This document shows positions 32,500 to 40,978 of a stretch of DNA of 41,402 nucleotides, piece by piece. The translations under genes and the position numbers were made by a program. Origin of the DNA: Bacteroidales bacterium (GTDB lineage Bacteria > Bacteroidota > Bacteroidia > Bacteroidales > Dysgonomonadaceae). The DNA is taken from contig DURL01000183.1 in the NCBI GenBank assembly GCA_012837345.1, forward strand, positions 1 through 41,402, given 5' to 3'. Position 1 is the stretch's first letter. Every line of letters begins with the position of its first letter. Below the pieces are notes generated by a model, which did not search any database, was not told the origin of the DNA, and saw nothing but the letters and a program-made list of their open reading frames with translations.

Positions 32500-33401
32500 A
32501 AGTGACAATTGGCGGTATGACGCTGAGAAACCCGGTGATGACCGCTTCAGGTACCTTTGGCTATGGTACCGAGTACACCGATTTCATGGAGCTGGGACGC
32601 ATTGGTGGTGTCTTTGTGAAGGGCACCACCCTGGAACCGCGACAGGGCAACGACTATCCCAGAATGGCGGAGACACCCTCCGGTATGCTCAACGCTGTAG
32701 GCCTTCAGAACAAAGGTGTGGACTATTTCGTGGAGCAGATCTACCCTGTGATCAAAGAATATGATACCCATATGATTGTCAATGTATCGGGATCAACCGT
32801 CGAGGATTATGTCGCATGCTCCGAGAGGCTCGCAGCACTGGAGAAGATCCCTGCCATCGAGCTCAATATCTCCTGTCCCAACGTGAAGGAGGGAGGCATG
32901 GCCTTCGGCACCTCCTGTGTCTCAGCAGCTCAGGTGACCAAAGCGGTCCGAAAGGTATATCCGGGGACGTTGATTGTCAAGCTCTCACCCAACGTGACCG
33001 ATATCGCGGAGATCGCACGCTATGTGGAGGCGGAAGGTGCCGATGCGGTGTCTCTGGTCAACACCTTCCTGGGAATGGCCATCGACGCCGAGAGCAGACG
33101 ACCGAAACTATCCACCATCACAGGCGGACTCTCAGGACCCTGCATCAAACCCATTGCCCTGAGAATGGTCTGGCAGGTCTATCATGCGGTCTCCATCCCG
33201 GTGATCGGCATGGGAGGCATCTGCAGCTGGCAGGATGCCATCGAGTTTATACTGGCAGGTGCGACCGCCATTCAGGTGGGCACCTGTAACTTTGTCGACC
33301 CCTCGGTTTCGGTGAAGATTGTCGAGGGTATTGACTCCTACCTGCAACGGCACCAGATCGATTCGGTGAATGATCTGGTGGGGGCCATGGAGACCCTCTA
33401 A
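32487..33401 (+). CDS. pyrD: Dihydroorotate dehydrogenase B, catalytic subunit
   Basis: A 304-residue FMN enzyme that oxidises dihydroorotate to orotate in pyrimidine synthesis. It is the class 1B form: [13 protein letters not shown] at the N-terminus, [19 protein letters not shown] (with the catalytic Cys in the ISCPN segment), [38 protein letters not shown] and [26 protein letters not shown]. It forms a complex with the overlapping PyrK, which identifies the NAD-dependent type rather than the membrane quinone type. A terminator follows before asnA. Confidence 0.95.
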   Translation: MAGLKVTIGGMTLRNPVMTASGTFGYGTEYTDFMELGRIGGVFVKGTTLEPRQGNDYPRMAETPSGMLNAVGLQNKGVDYFVEQIYPVIKEYDTHMIVNVSGSTVEDYVACSERLAALEKIPAIELNISCPNVKEGGMAFGTSCVSAAQVTKAVRKVYPGTLIVKLSPNVTDIAEIARYVEAEGADAVSLVNTFLGMAIDAESRRPKLSTITGGLSGPCIKPIALRMVWQVYHAVSIPVIGMGGICSWQDAIEFILAGATAIQVGTCNFVDPSVSVKIVEGIDSYLQRHQIDSVNDLVGAMETL

Positions 33402-33417
33402 GGATGAGCATGATCAC

Positions 33418-33460
33418 CCCTCCACCCTTTGAGAAAATGAGATGTGGAGGGTTTATTTTA
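33418..33460 (+). terminator. Terminator after pyrKD
   Basis: CCCTCCAC/GTGGAGGG, a perfect 8-bp stem with an 18-nt loop, followed by TTTATTTTA. Confidence 0.75.
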
Positions 33461-33496
33461 TGAATATATCATATTGTACTTTTATTCCCGATTTCC

Positions 33497-33527
33497 TTTG
33501 ACAAAATGAACATTTTTTCTATCTTTG
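33497..33527 (+). promoter_or_regulatory. Perfect Bacteroidota promoter of asnA (TTTG-N19-TATCTTTG)
   Basis: TTTG at 33497-33500, exactly 19 bp, TATCTTTG at 33520-33527, then 33 bp to the start codon at 33561. With the transporter promoter it is the cleanest example in the window. Confidence 0.8.
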
Positions 33528-33560
33528 TCGATTCAAATTGATTCTTAACAGATAGACTCT

Positions 33561-34598
33561 ATGTCAAAATTGCATATTCCGGAAAGCTACCTGCCGTTGT
33601 TGAACCTCAAACAGACGGAGTTGGGTATCAAGAGCATCAAAGATTTCTTCCAGGTGAATCTCTCCTCCGAGTTGCGGCTGCGCAGGGTGACCGCCCCTCT
33701 CTTTGTGGAGAGTGGCACCGGCATCAACGATGACCTGAATGGTGTGGAACGACCGGTTCGCTTTCCCATCAGGGATATGGGAGACAAGCAGGCTGAGATC
33801 GTACACTCGCTGGCCAAGTGGAAACGGTTGACACTGGCCGACTACGAGATTGAAGAGGGATTCGGTATCTACACCGATATGAATGCCATCCGGGCTGATG
33901 AAGAGTTGGATAACCTGCATTCACTCTATGTGGATCAGTGGGACTGGGAACTGGTGATCGGTGAAGGTGAACGGTCAGTGGAGTATCTCAAGAGCATTGT
34001 CCGCAGAATCTATGCCGCCATGCTACGCACCGAATATCTGGTCTTCGAGTTGTTTCCTGCCATCACTCCTCAACTCCCTCCCGAGATCACCTTTATCCAT
34101 TCAGAAGAGCTGTTGCAGCGCTATCCCTCCATGGATGCAAAACAACGGGAGGATGCCATCACAAAGGAGTATGGGGCAGTATTTATCATCGGTATCGGTG
34201 CTCCCCTTACCAACGGTGAGCCGCACGACGGACGGGCACCCGATTATGATGACTGGAGCACGGTGGGTGAAAAAGGATACCCGGGACTCAACGGCGATCT
34301 GCTGGTATGGAACCCGGTACTGAAAAAATCGGTCGAGCTCTCTTCCATGGGGATACGGGTCGACGCCAGGGCACTGGCCTACCAGCTCAAGGCACGCGGC
34401 AAGGAGGAGCGTCTCTCGCTATACTTCCACAAGCGACTGATGAACAATGAGCTGCCTCTCTCCATCGGTGGAGGCATCGGCCAGTCGCGCCTCTGCATGT
34501 ATTACCTGCGCAAGGCGCACATCGGAGAGATACAGGCCAGTCTCTGGCCCCGCGAGATGCGTGAGGAGGCCCGTCAACAGGGGGTGTTCCTCATCTGA
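33561..34598 (+). CDS. asnA: Aspartate--ammonia ligase
   Basis: A 345-residue asparagine synthetase A that makes asparagine from aspartate, ammonia and ATP. The protein follows the AsnA family from end to end: IKDFFQVNLSSELRLRRVTAPLFVESGTGINDDLNGVERPVRF, then SLYVDQWDWE and the C-terminal LPLSIGGGIGQSRLCMYYLRKAHIGEIQASLWP. It is related in fold to class II aminoacyl-tRNA synthetases. It is a single gene with a clear promoter and terminator. No regulator such as AsnC is next to it. Confidence 0.96.
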   Translation: MSKLHIPESYLPLLNLKQTELGIKSIKDFFQVNLSSELRLRRVTAPLFVESGTGINDDLNGVERPVRFPIRDMGDKQAEIVHSLAKWKRLTLADYEIEEGFGIYTDMNAIRADEELDNLHSLYVDQWDWELVIGEGERSVEYLKSIVRRIYAAMLRTEYLVFELFPAITPQLPPEITFIHSEELLQRYPSMDAKQREDAITKEYGAVFIIGIGAPLTNGEPHDGRAPDYDDWSTVGEKGYPGLNGDLLVWNPVLKKSVELSSMGIRVDARALAYQLKARGKEERLSLYFHKRLMNNELPLSIGGGIGQSRLCMYYLRKAHIGEIQASLWPREMREEARQQGVFLI

Positions 34599-34626
34599 GC
34601 ATTTGAATGCAGATGCAATACAATCT

Positions 34627-34655
34627 CTCTCCTTTCCGGAGAGGGATTTTTTTTT
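34627..34655 (+). terminator. Terminator after asnA
   Basis: CTCTCC/GGAGAG, a 6-bp stem with loop TTTCC, then GGA and nine T residues. Confidence 0.8.
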
Positions 34656-34707
34656 GAACCCGTGAAAAGGATTTTGTAATTTCGCAGGATAGAAACAACG
34701 AGACGAT

Positions 34708-35370
34708 ATGGATGTGAAAATTGAAGAGAGCTGGAAGAGACTGCTACAGGATGAGTTTGATCAACCCTATTTCGGCGAATTGACCCGCTTCGTGAAGGAA
34801 GCATACCGTAGCGGGACGGTATACCCGCCGGCTAGGCATATCTTTCGGGCTTTTGACAGCTGTCCCCTGCACAGGGTGAAGGTGGTCATCGTGGGACAGG
34901 ACCCCTATCATCAGCCGGGACAGGCGCACGGACTCTGTTTCTCGGTGAATGAGGGAGTAGCGCTGCCTCCCAGCCTGCAGAACATCTACAAGGAACTTCA
35001 AAACGACCTGGGCAGAGCTGTTCCTGCTTCCGGCAACCTGGAAGGATGGGCTGAGCAGGGGGTGCTTTTGCTCAACGCTACACTGACGGTGCAGGCAAAC
35101 CATGCCGGATCACACCAGGGCAAAGGATGGGAGCAATTTACCGACAGGGTGATTCACCTGTTGGCTTCCGAACGGGAGAACCTGGTTTTTATCCTTTGGG
35201 GAGCCTATGCACAAAGAAAAGGGGAGGGGATAGATACGAATAAACATCTCATCCTTAAATCACCACACCCTTCGCCACTCTCCGCACACCGCGGATTCTT
35301 TGGCAATCACCATTTCAGTAAGACCAACGCCTACCTGACGGCCCATGGTAAGGAGCCGATAAGCTGGTAG
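34708..35370 (+). CDS. ung: Uracil-DNA glycosylase
   Basis: A 220-residue family-1 uracil-DNA glycosylase that removes uracil from DNA to start base-excision repair. The catalytic GQDPYHQPGQAHGLCFSV motif (Asp65) and the minor-groove loop SPHPSPLSAHRGFFG with the catalytic His are present, with ALPPSLQNIYKEL and GVLLLNATLTVQ between. The length is standard for bacterial Ung. It is a single gene without an obvious terminator and runs toward sufB, whose stop lies 20 bp beyond its own. Confidence 0.96.
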   Translation: MDVKIEESWKRLLQDEFDQPYFGELTRFVKEAYRSGTVYPPARHIFRAFDSCPLHRVKVVIVGQDPYHQPGQAHGLCFSVNEGVALPPSLQNIYKELQNDLGRAVPASGNLEGWAEQGVLLLNATLTVQANHAGSHQGKGWEQFTDRVIHLLASERENLVFILWGAYAQRKGEGIDTNKHLILKSPHPSPLSAHRGFFGNHHFSKTNAYLTAHGKEPISW

Positions 35371-35389
35371 GATCAGATCCTCTCCAACC

Positions 35390-36841
35390 CTATCCCACAC
35401 TACCCTCAAGGCTGATCTGCAGTAGCTTCTGCGCCTCTACGGCAAACTCCATCGGGAGCTTGTTCACCACCTCTTTCACGTAGCCGTTCACGATCAGGCC
35501 GATCGCCTCCTCTTCACCCAGTCCACGCTGGTTGCAGTAGAAGATCTGATCCTCGCTGATCTTGGAGGTGGTTGCCTCATGTTCGAGGATGGCACTCGGG
35601 TTCTGGATGTCGGTGTAGGGGAAGGTGTGGGCACCACAGTGGTCGGTCAGCAACAGGCTGTCGCATTGCGAGTGGTTGCGTGCGTTCTCCGCCTTCTTCG
35701 TCACCTTCACCAGTCCGCGGTAGCTGTTCTGGCTGCTGCCTGCCGAGATGCCCTTGGAGACGATGCGGCTGCGCGTGTGCTTGCCCAGGTGGATCATCTT
35801 GCTGCCGGTATCGGCCTGCTGGTGGTTGTTGGTCACGGCCACAGAGTAGAACTCACCCACCGAGTAGTCGCCCGCAAGGATGCAGGAGGGATACTTCCAG
35901 GTGATGGCAGAGCCGGTCTCCACCTGTGTCCAGGAGATCTTGGAGTGGTTGCCCTTGCAGAGACCCCTTTTGGTCACGAAGTTGTAGACGCCACCCTTGC
36001 CATTCTTGTCGCCGGGGTACCAGTTCTGTACGGTGGAGTACTTCACTTCCGCGTTCTCCAGGGCGACGATCTCCACGATGGCAGCATGCAGCTGGTTTTC
36101 GTCACGCATGGGCGCCGTACACCCCTCCAGGTAGCTCACGTACGAGTCATCGTCGGCTACGATCAGGGTGCGTTCAAATTGTCCCGTGTTGGCCGTATTG
36201 ATCCGGAAGTAGGTGGAGAGCTCCATCGGACATCTTACCCCCTTGGGGATGTAGACAAACGAACCATCGCTGAAGACGGCCGAATTGAGCGCTGCGTAGT
36301 AGTTGTCCTTATATGGCACCACCGTACCCATGTGCTTCCGCACCAGATCGGGGTGATGCTTCACCGCCTCACTGAAGGAGCTGAAGATGATCCCTTTCTC
36401 GGCAAGCACCTCCTTGAAGGTGGTCTTCACCGAGACACTATCCATCACAGCATCAACGGCCACGCCGGTCAGCTGCTTCTGCTCCTCGAGAGGAATACCC
36501 AGTCGTTCGAAGGTCCTGAGCAGCTCAGGGTCCACCTCATCGAGGCTCTGGGGTGTCTTGCGCTTGGTGGGATCGGCATAATAGATGATATCCTGAAAAT
36601 CGATGCGGGGGATCTTCAGGTGAGCCCATTCCGGCTGCTCCATGGTGAGCCAATGGCGGTAGGCCTTCAGGCGGAACTCCAGGAGCCATTCCGGCTCCTC
36701 CTTCTTCGAAGAGATCAACCTGATCACCTCTTCATTGAGACCCTTCTCAATCACTTCGGTCTCCACATCGGTGGTGAACCCGAATTTATACTCCTGTGTG
36801 GTTAAGTCGTTTAATATCTGATCCTGATCCAGTTCTTGCAT
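35390..36841 (-). CDS. sufB: Fe-S cluster assembly protein SufB
   Basis: A 483-residue scaffold component of the SUF iron-sulfur assembly system. The start [22 protein letters not shown] is chosen because the promoter lies at 36946-36953 and the 35 extra residues of the longest ORF are not SufB-like. Typical segments are [66 protein letters not shown] and [14 protein letters not shown], with [25 protein letters not shown] near the C-terminus. It normally works as SufBC2D with SufC and SufD, but neither those nor sufS is adjacent; ung lies immediately downstream on the other strand. Confidence 0.95.
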   Translation of the reverse strand: MQELDQDQILNDLTTQEYKFGFTTDVETEVIEKGLNEEVIRLISSKKEEPEWLLEFRLKAYRHWLTMEQPEWAHLKIPRIDFQDIIYYADPTKRKTPQSLDEVDPELLRTFERLGIPLEEQKQLTGVAVDAVMDSVSVKTTFKEVLAEKGIIFSSFSEAVKHHPDLVRKHMGTVVPYKDNYYAALNSAVFSDGSFVYIPKGVRCPMELSTYFRINTANTGQFERTLIVADDDSYVSYLEGCTAPMRDENQLHAAIVEIVALENAEVKYSTVQNWYPGDKNGKGGVYNFVTKRGLCKGNHSKISWTQVETGSAITWKYPSCILAGDYSVGEFYSVAVTNNHQQADTGSKMIHLGKHTRSRIVSKGISAGSSQNSYRGLVKVTKKAENARNHSQCDSLLLTDHCGAHTFPYTDIQNPSAILEHEATTSKISEDQIFYCNQRGLGEEEAIGLIVNGYVKEVVNKLPMEFAVEAQKLLQISLEGSVG

Positions 36842-36945
36842 AGCTGTCGTGAAATTTATGGGGTCGTTGCGACCGGCTTGAATATGTGTCGGGTGGTAGA
36901 TGCCGCCCGACTTGTAGTAACAACCGTATGACCGGTTTTGTTGCA

Positions 36946-36953
36946 CAAAGGTA
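36946..36953 (-). promoter_or_regulatory. -7 element of sufB
   Basis: TACCTTTG on the minus strand, an exact match to TAnnTTTG, about 105 bp before the start codon, giving an unusually long leader of about 95 nt. No TTTG at 19 bp. Confidence 0.5.
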
Positions 36954-37121
36954 ACCCTTTTTCCTCAATTTCGTTGAACGCAGTCAATGAAACCGCTGAA
37001 TGAACAAATGCCTCCGCAATTCTGTTACTTTAGTTGAAACATCTAAAAATCACTACTACTCAGCACATCATTTCCCGATTGTAGGGGTGTTGTGTTGCCA
37101 TTATTTAAAAACTAAGTAAAG

Positions 37122-37697
37122 ATGAAAAAAGGAATCCTTTTACTGATGACGCTCTTCGCGACGATAGGCCTCATGGCGCAGTCGCATTACAAAGTAGATC
37201 CGGCACACACCTCCGTCAATTTCAAGGTGAAGCACAGCGGTATCACCTTTGTGAACGGCAGGTTTGAGAAATTTGACGGTGGCATCATCGGCAGCCTCGA
37301 CAAGATGGAAGATGCCAGGGTCTTCTTCAACGTGGAGGTGGCCAGCATCAACACCAGTGTGCCCATGCGCGACGATCACCTGCGCAGTGCCGATTTCTTT
37401 GATGCGGAGAATTATCCTGCGATGACCTTCGAGAGCAGTCGCATCGAAAAGGTGGATGATCAGCACTACAAGTTACAGGGGAAGCTGCAGATCAGGGATG
37501 TGACCAAGGATGCCACCTTCGACGTGAAGTATGGTGGTCTTGTAAGAGGTGAGAACGGAGCTGAGACTGCCGGTTTTATCGCCAAAAGCAGCATCAACCG
37601 ACTCGACTACAATGTAGCGTATGATCCTGATGGAGCGGGTATTGGCAAGGAGGTGATCATCACGCTCTACCTGGAGTTCAAGAAAGCCACCCTCTGA
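37122..37697 (+). CDS. YceI-family periplasmic protein
   Basis: A 191-residue secreted lipocalin-like protein. A signal peptide ends at LMAQS; the mature part reads HYKVDPAHTSVNFKVKHSGITFVNGRFEKFDG, then the family features NTSVPMRDDHLRSADFFDAENYPAMTFESSRIEKV and GKLQIRDVTKDATFDVKY. YceI proteins bind amphiphilic isoprenoids or other lipids in the periplasm; the ligand here is unknown. It is a single gene; no exact promoter match was found in the 280-bp gap before it. A hairpin about 125 bp after the stop may terminate it. Confidence 0.92.
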   Translation: MKKGILLLMTLFATIGLMAQSHYKVDPAHTSVNFKVKHSGITFVNGRFEKFDGGIIGSLDKMEDARVFFNVEVASINTSVPMRDDHLRSADFFDAENYPAMTFESSRIEKVDDQHYKLQGKLQIRDVTKDATFDVKYGGLVRGENGAETAGFIAKSSINRLDYNVAYDPDGAGIGKEVIITLYLEFKKATL

Positions 37698-37822
37698 TAC
37701 AAAAGCCGGCAGGAGAACCGGAAGTAAATAAAACATTTAAGTTTCGCATGCTCTGTATACAGCTAAATTATCGACTGACAATTTTTTTGAACATGCGAAA
37801 GCTCAGTAAATCATATTGTAGA

Positions 37823-37850
37823 GGAGACCGTCGGGTCTCCTTTATTTTTG
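37823..37850 (+). terminator. Terminator between YceI and the DUF3298 lipoprotein genes
   Basis: GGAGACC/GGTCTCC, a perfect 7-bp stem with loop GTCG, followed by TTTATTTTTG. It lies at the stop codon of the minus-strand gene and could serve both sides. Confidence 0.75.
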
Positions 37851-38690
37851 TCGCGTGAGGTAGCGGTCGATCACACCCCCGGGAACAAGCAGCTCTCTAA
37901 GCCTGGCAAACGGTATTGTCACATCAATGACCCCCATGGCATAGGGAGCAATCTCGTACTGGTTGTAGGTGTAGTGTATCGCGGTGTCGCTCAGCCAGAA
38001 GTTGTTGTTGGGAACAATGTCTTCAATGGTGAAAAAACCTCTTGTCAACAGTGAGTCGGGTTCCGTCACCGCATAATCCTCCATCAGTTGTGTGACAATG
38101 ATCTCTCTGAGGGGCTGGTAGTAGCCTGGCAGGAAGAGATCCTCTTCTGAGAGGGTGTTGAGACTGTTCAGGTCGATATTGGTGTAGATGAGCCTGTGTG
38201 ACCCGTGCGCACCTCCCTCATAATCACTGTATGCAACCTGGTAGCTTAACAGCGAGTCGTTCAGAAAGAGTACCTCGTTGTGGATATCGAGCGTGTACCA
38301 GTACCATACCGGTGTCTCACCTTCCAACATCGCCTTCTCTTTGTAAAAGTTGTTGGAGAGAGAGCGGTAGCGCTCACGATAGGCATCGGTGAAGAGAGAG
38401 AGAGCTTCCTCAGGTGTGAGCGTATCATACTGAACATCACCGAAGAAGGTGCCGGTGAAGATCTGCTGCAGACGCGTCAAAGAGGCTTCATCACGGAACC
38501 TGACCGGATAGGTGAAGGTGAGGTTCAGCTCAGCGTGGGGTAGGGTGGTATCGTTCTCCGACAGCAGCGGAATCTGCTCGTTCACTACCAACGTCTCGAA
38601 ACGTATATCACGGCAGGAACTCATCAGCAGCACTGCTGCAGTGGTAAGGATGAACGAGAGAATGAACGGGATCGATCGCTTGCTCTGCAT
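37842..38690 (-). CDS. DUF3298-type (RsiV-like) lipoprotein, second copy
   Basis: A 282-residue lipoprotein (lipobox LMSSC, Cys about residue 26). The mature part has the DUF4163/DUF3298 layout and aligns by eye with the protein at 14596: FTYPVRF, LFTDAYRERYRSL, LLSYQVAYSDYEGGAHGSHRLIYTNIDL, NTLSEEDLFLPGYYQPLREIIV, and a C-terminal IPFARLRELLVP. The conserved GGAHG-type segment is typical of the family. It lies 7 bp after the DUF4831 gene on the same strand, and pheS is further upstream, so all three may form one transcript. The function is unknown; an extracytoplasmic binding role is likely. Confidence 0.85.
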   Translation of the reverse strand: MQSKRSIPFILSFILTTAAVLLMSSCRDIRFETLVVNEQIPLLSENDTTLPHAELNLTFTYPVRFRDEASLTRLQQIFTGTFFGDVQYDTLTPEEALSLFTDAYRERYRSLSNNFYKEKAMLEGETPVWYWYTLDIHNEVLFLNDSLLSYQVAYSDYEGGAHGSHRLIYTNIDLNSLNTLSEEDLFLPGYYQPLREIIVTQLMEDYAVTEPDSLLTRGFFTIEDIVPNNNFWLSDTAIHYTYNQYEIAPYAMGVIDVTIPFARLRELLVPGGVIDRYLTRQK

Positions 38691-38697
38691 AGCTTTT

Positions 38698-39777
38698 TTA
38701 CTGTATGATTTGTTTGATGGCTCCCAGATCAGGATAGAACAATACCCTGATGGGTTGCTTCATGTTGCTGAACATACGCTTTGCCAGTACATCCTTCGAT
38801 CCGTACTGTACCACATCCACCTCTTTCTCCAACAGGGGCTCATGACGGTACTCAACGACCAGTTCCGCTTTGCCGGGGATATTGTAGACCAGGCCACTGC
38901 TCAGCTTCTCCTCCAGTTTCTTGAGGTCACGTTCCGACAAGGTTAACTCAACCCCGGGAGTCTTGTTCCGCAGCGACAGGTAGATTGGCTCCCCGGCCAG
39001 GTTATCGGCATCCACCGGTCCCAGACGTTCCGAGAAGCGTGCAATCACGCGTCGGTCAATATCGGCACTATCGGGTATCACCGTGTAACGAACCGTCATA
39101 TAATCGATGGCAGTGGTACCGGTGAAGAGACCAGTCAGTGCTTTCTCCTGCTGGTCGATCTGATCCATCACCACCTTGTAGGCAGTACCATCGGGAGGCA
39201 TGCTCACCGCTTCACCGGTGAGGATATCAGTGCGGCTGCGGCGCAGATCGAGGATCTGACGGGCTACCAGCTCCGCCTGTTTGGCTGTGGAGCCGGCCAT
39301 CAGCGTCTCTTGTGTGAAATAACGGCGCGGGTTTACATCGGTTGCTACCCCTTCGGGGAGACTCGTCTCGTTGTGAGCTGTGACCTCACCCTCGCTGTTG
39401 ATGGCGACGATCACGCCATCCTCACGTAAAGTGACATAGGGCTCCAGCGTCTTGTCTCTGAACTCAATCATATAGGATTGATCCTTGTCGGCGATACCCT
39501 TGTTCGCCACGGTGAGATCTTCCAGGGTGTAACGGGTATGGTTTTCCGTGATCGGATCATGAATGCCCAGATAGGATTTGGCGTAGGTGTAGTACTCTCC
39601 CCGCTGGTAGATGGTTCTCTTGACCCGCATGGTGATCTCAAACGAGCTCTTGGGGAGTGAGTAAACCACACCATAATCGTTTGCCCTCACGGCATTCACC
39701 CGGATTGTTTTCTGTGCATGCAGGCCTGCAGAGGTCACCATCAGGAAAAGAAGGAATAGACAATTGGTTCGTATCAT
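38698..39777 (-). CDS. DUF4831 family secreted protein
   Basis: A 359-residue protein with a signal peptide (MIRTNCLFLLFLMVTSAGLHAQ), probably periplasmic or at the outer membrane. It matches the DUF4831 pattern: GVVYSLPKSSFEITMRVKRT, REDGVIVAINSE, and an ILDLRRSRTDILTGEAVSMPPDG segment, with IPDSADIDRRVIARFSERLGPVDADNLAGEPIYLSLR near the C-terminal half. The family is Bacteroidota-specific as far as I know and has no known function. It starts 31 bp after the pheS stop and is followed by a lipoprotein gene after 7 bp. Confidence 0.88.
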   Translation of the reverse strand: MIRTNCLFLLFLMVTSAGLHAQKTIRVNAVRANDYGVVYSLPKSSFEITMRVKRTIYQRGEYYTYAKSYLGIHDPITENHTRYTLEDLTVANKGIADKDQSYMIEFRDKTLEPYVTLREDGVIVAINSEGEVTAHNETSLPEGVATDVNPRRYFTQETLMAGSTAKQAELVARQILDLRRSRTDILTGEAVSMPPDGTAYKVVMDQIDQQEKALTGLFTGTTAIDYMTVRYTVIPDSADIDRRVIARFSERLGPVDADNLAGEPIYLSLRNKTPGVELTLSERDLKKLEEKLSSGLVYNIPGKAELVVEYRHEPLLEKEVDVVQYGSKDVLAKRMFSNMKQPIRVLFYPDLGAIKQIIQ

Positions 39778-39808
39778 ATGGTTTAACTCTTTGTTGGTTG
39801 AAAAGGGA

Positions 39809-40828
39809 TCAGTGTGCCGGTCGAAACTGCTCCAGAAAACGGAGATCGTTCTCGGAGAACATCCGGAGGTCCTTCACCTGATACTTCAGGTTGGTGATGC
39901 GTTCAATACCCATTCCAAGTGCGTATCCGGAATATTCTTTACTGTCGATGCCGCAGTTCTCCAGCACGTTGGGATCGACCATGCCGCACCCCAGTATCTC
40001 TACCCATCCGGTCTGCTTGCAGAAGGGACACCCTTCGCCACCACAGATGTTGCAGGAGATATCCATCTCGGCGCTCGGCTCGGTGAATGGGAAATAGGAG
40101 GGGCGTAACCTGATCTTGGTCTCAGTGCCAAACATCTCACGGGCGAAGAAGAGGAGCGCCTGCTTCAGGTCGGCAAACGACACCTCCCTGTCAATGTAGA
40201 GGGCTTCCACCTGGTGGAAGAAACAGTGTGCACGATAGGAGATTGCCTCATTACGGTAGACCCTTCCCGGACAGATGATCCGAATGGGGGGCTCACTGTT
40301 CTCCATCACCCGTGTCTGTACGGATGAGGTGTGGGTGCGCAGCACCACCTGTGGGTCATGCTGGATGAAGAAGGTGTCCTGCATATCGCGTGCCGGATGA
40401 TCCTCGGCAAAATTGAGCGAGGAGAAGACGTGCCAGTCATCCTCCACCTCAGGACCCTCGGCGATGGTGAAGCCAAGTCGTTTAAAGATGTCACAGATCT
40501 CCTCCCGTACGATCGACAAGGGATGGCGGCTGCCCAGCGCTACCGGGTAAGCTGTGCGTGAGAGATCAGTCATGCCCTCAGCCGCTCCGTTTTGTGCAAA
40601 CTGCTCTCTCAGCACTTGCAGCCGTTCGCTTGCCGCCTGTTTCAGGGCATTCATTTTCATGCCCACCTCTCTCTTCTGTTCTGCAGGCACACTGCGGAAC
40701 TCATCCATCAGTGAGGAGATGATTCCTTTTTTACTCAGGTATTTGATGCGGATGGCCTCCACATCCTCGGCAGTGGTCGCTTTCAGTTGCTCTATCTCGT
40801 TGAGCAGTGCTTCTATTTTTACTTGCAT
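39809..40828 (-). CDS. pheS: Phenylalanine--tRNA ligase alpha subunit
   Basis: A 339-residue catalytic subunit of class II phenylalanyl-tRNA synthetase. The start MQVKIEALLNEIEQL is used; the ORF track begins 174 codons upstream, overlapping the divergent tilS gene, and was rejected. The N-terminal coiled coil (about residues 5-85) is followed by the catalytic core: HPLSIVREEICDIFKRLGF, HDARDMQDTFF-type active-site segment, and motif 3 GMGIERITNLKYQVKDLR. A CxxC...CxxC cluster (NICGGEGCPFCKQTGWVEILGCGMV) is present. pheT is not adjacent. The gene leads the minus-strand group with DUF4831 and the lipoprotein. Confidence 0.95.
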   Translation of the reverse strand: MQVKIEALLNEIEQLKATTAEDVEAIRIKYLSKKGIISSLMDEFRSVPAEQKREVGMKMNALKQAASERLQVLREQFAQNGAAEGMTDLSRTAYPVALGSRHPLSIVREEICDIFKRLGFTIAEGPEVEDDWHVFSSLNFAEDHPARDMQDTFFIQHDPQVVLRTHTSSVQTRVMENSEPPIRIICPGRVYRNEAISYRAHCFFHQVEALYIDREVSFADLKQALLFFAREMFGTETKIRLRPSYFPFTEPSAEMDISCNICGGEGCPFCKQTGWVEILGCGMVDPNVLENCGIDSKEYSGYALGMGIERITNLKYQVKDLRMFSENDLRFLEQFRPAH

Positions 40829-40863
40829 AGCTGTTCTCTTCTCAAATCTGTCTGTAAACAGCA

Positions 40864-40871
40864 CAAAATTA
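40864..40871 (-). promoter_or_regulatory. -7 element of pheS
   Basis: TAATTTTG on the minus strand, an exact TAnnTTTG match, 36 bp before the pheS start, divergent from the tilS promoter. Confidence 0.45.
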
Positions 40872-40924
40872 CATTTTTTCCCGCTATTTGTCCCACTTTT
40901 CAGTGAAAGATTTGCAATGGGAGC

Positions 40925-40955
40925 GTTGGATGAAGAGGGTAATTTCGTACATTTG
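40925..40955 (+). promoter_or_regulatory. Promoter of tilS (GTTG-N19-TACATTTG)
   Basis: TACATTTG at 40948-40955 is an exact -7 match, and GTTG exactly 19 bp upstream is a three-of-four -33 match, 24 bp before the start at 40979. Confidence 0.55.
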
Positions 40956-40978
40956 CCGGATAAAGAGGAGGATTCGTC

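Noticed and set aside
35579-36805. 408-codon plus-strand ORF opposite sufB
   Set aside because: It is the antisense shadow of sufB; its translation is Val/His/Gly-rich with no domain, and the minus strand is unmistakably SufB.
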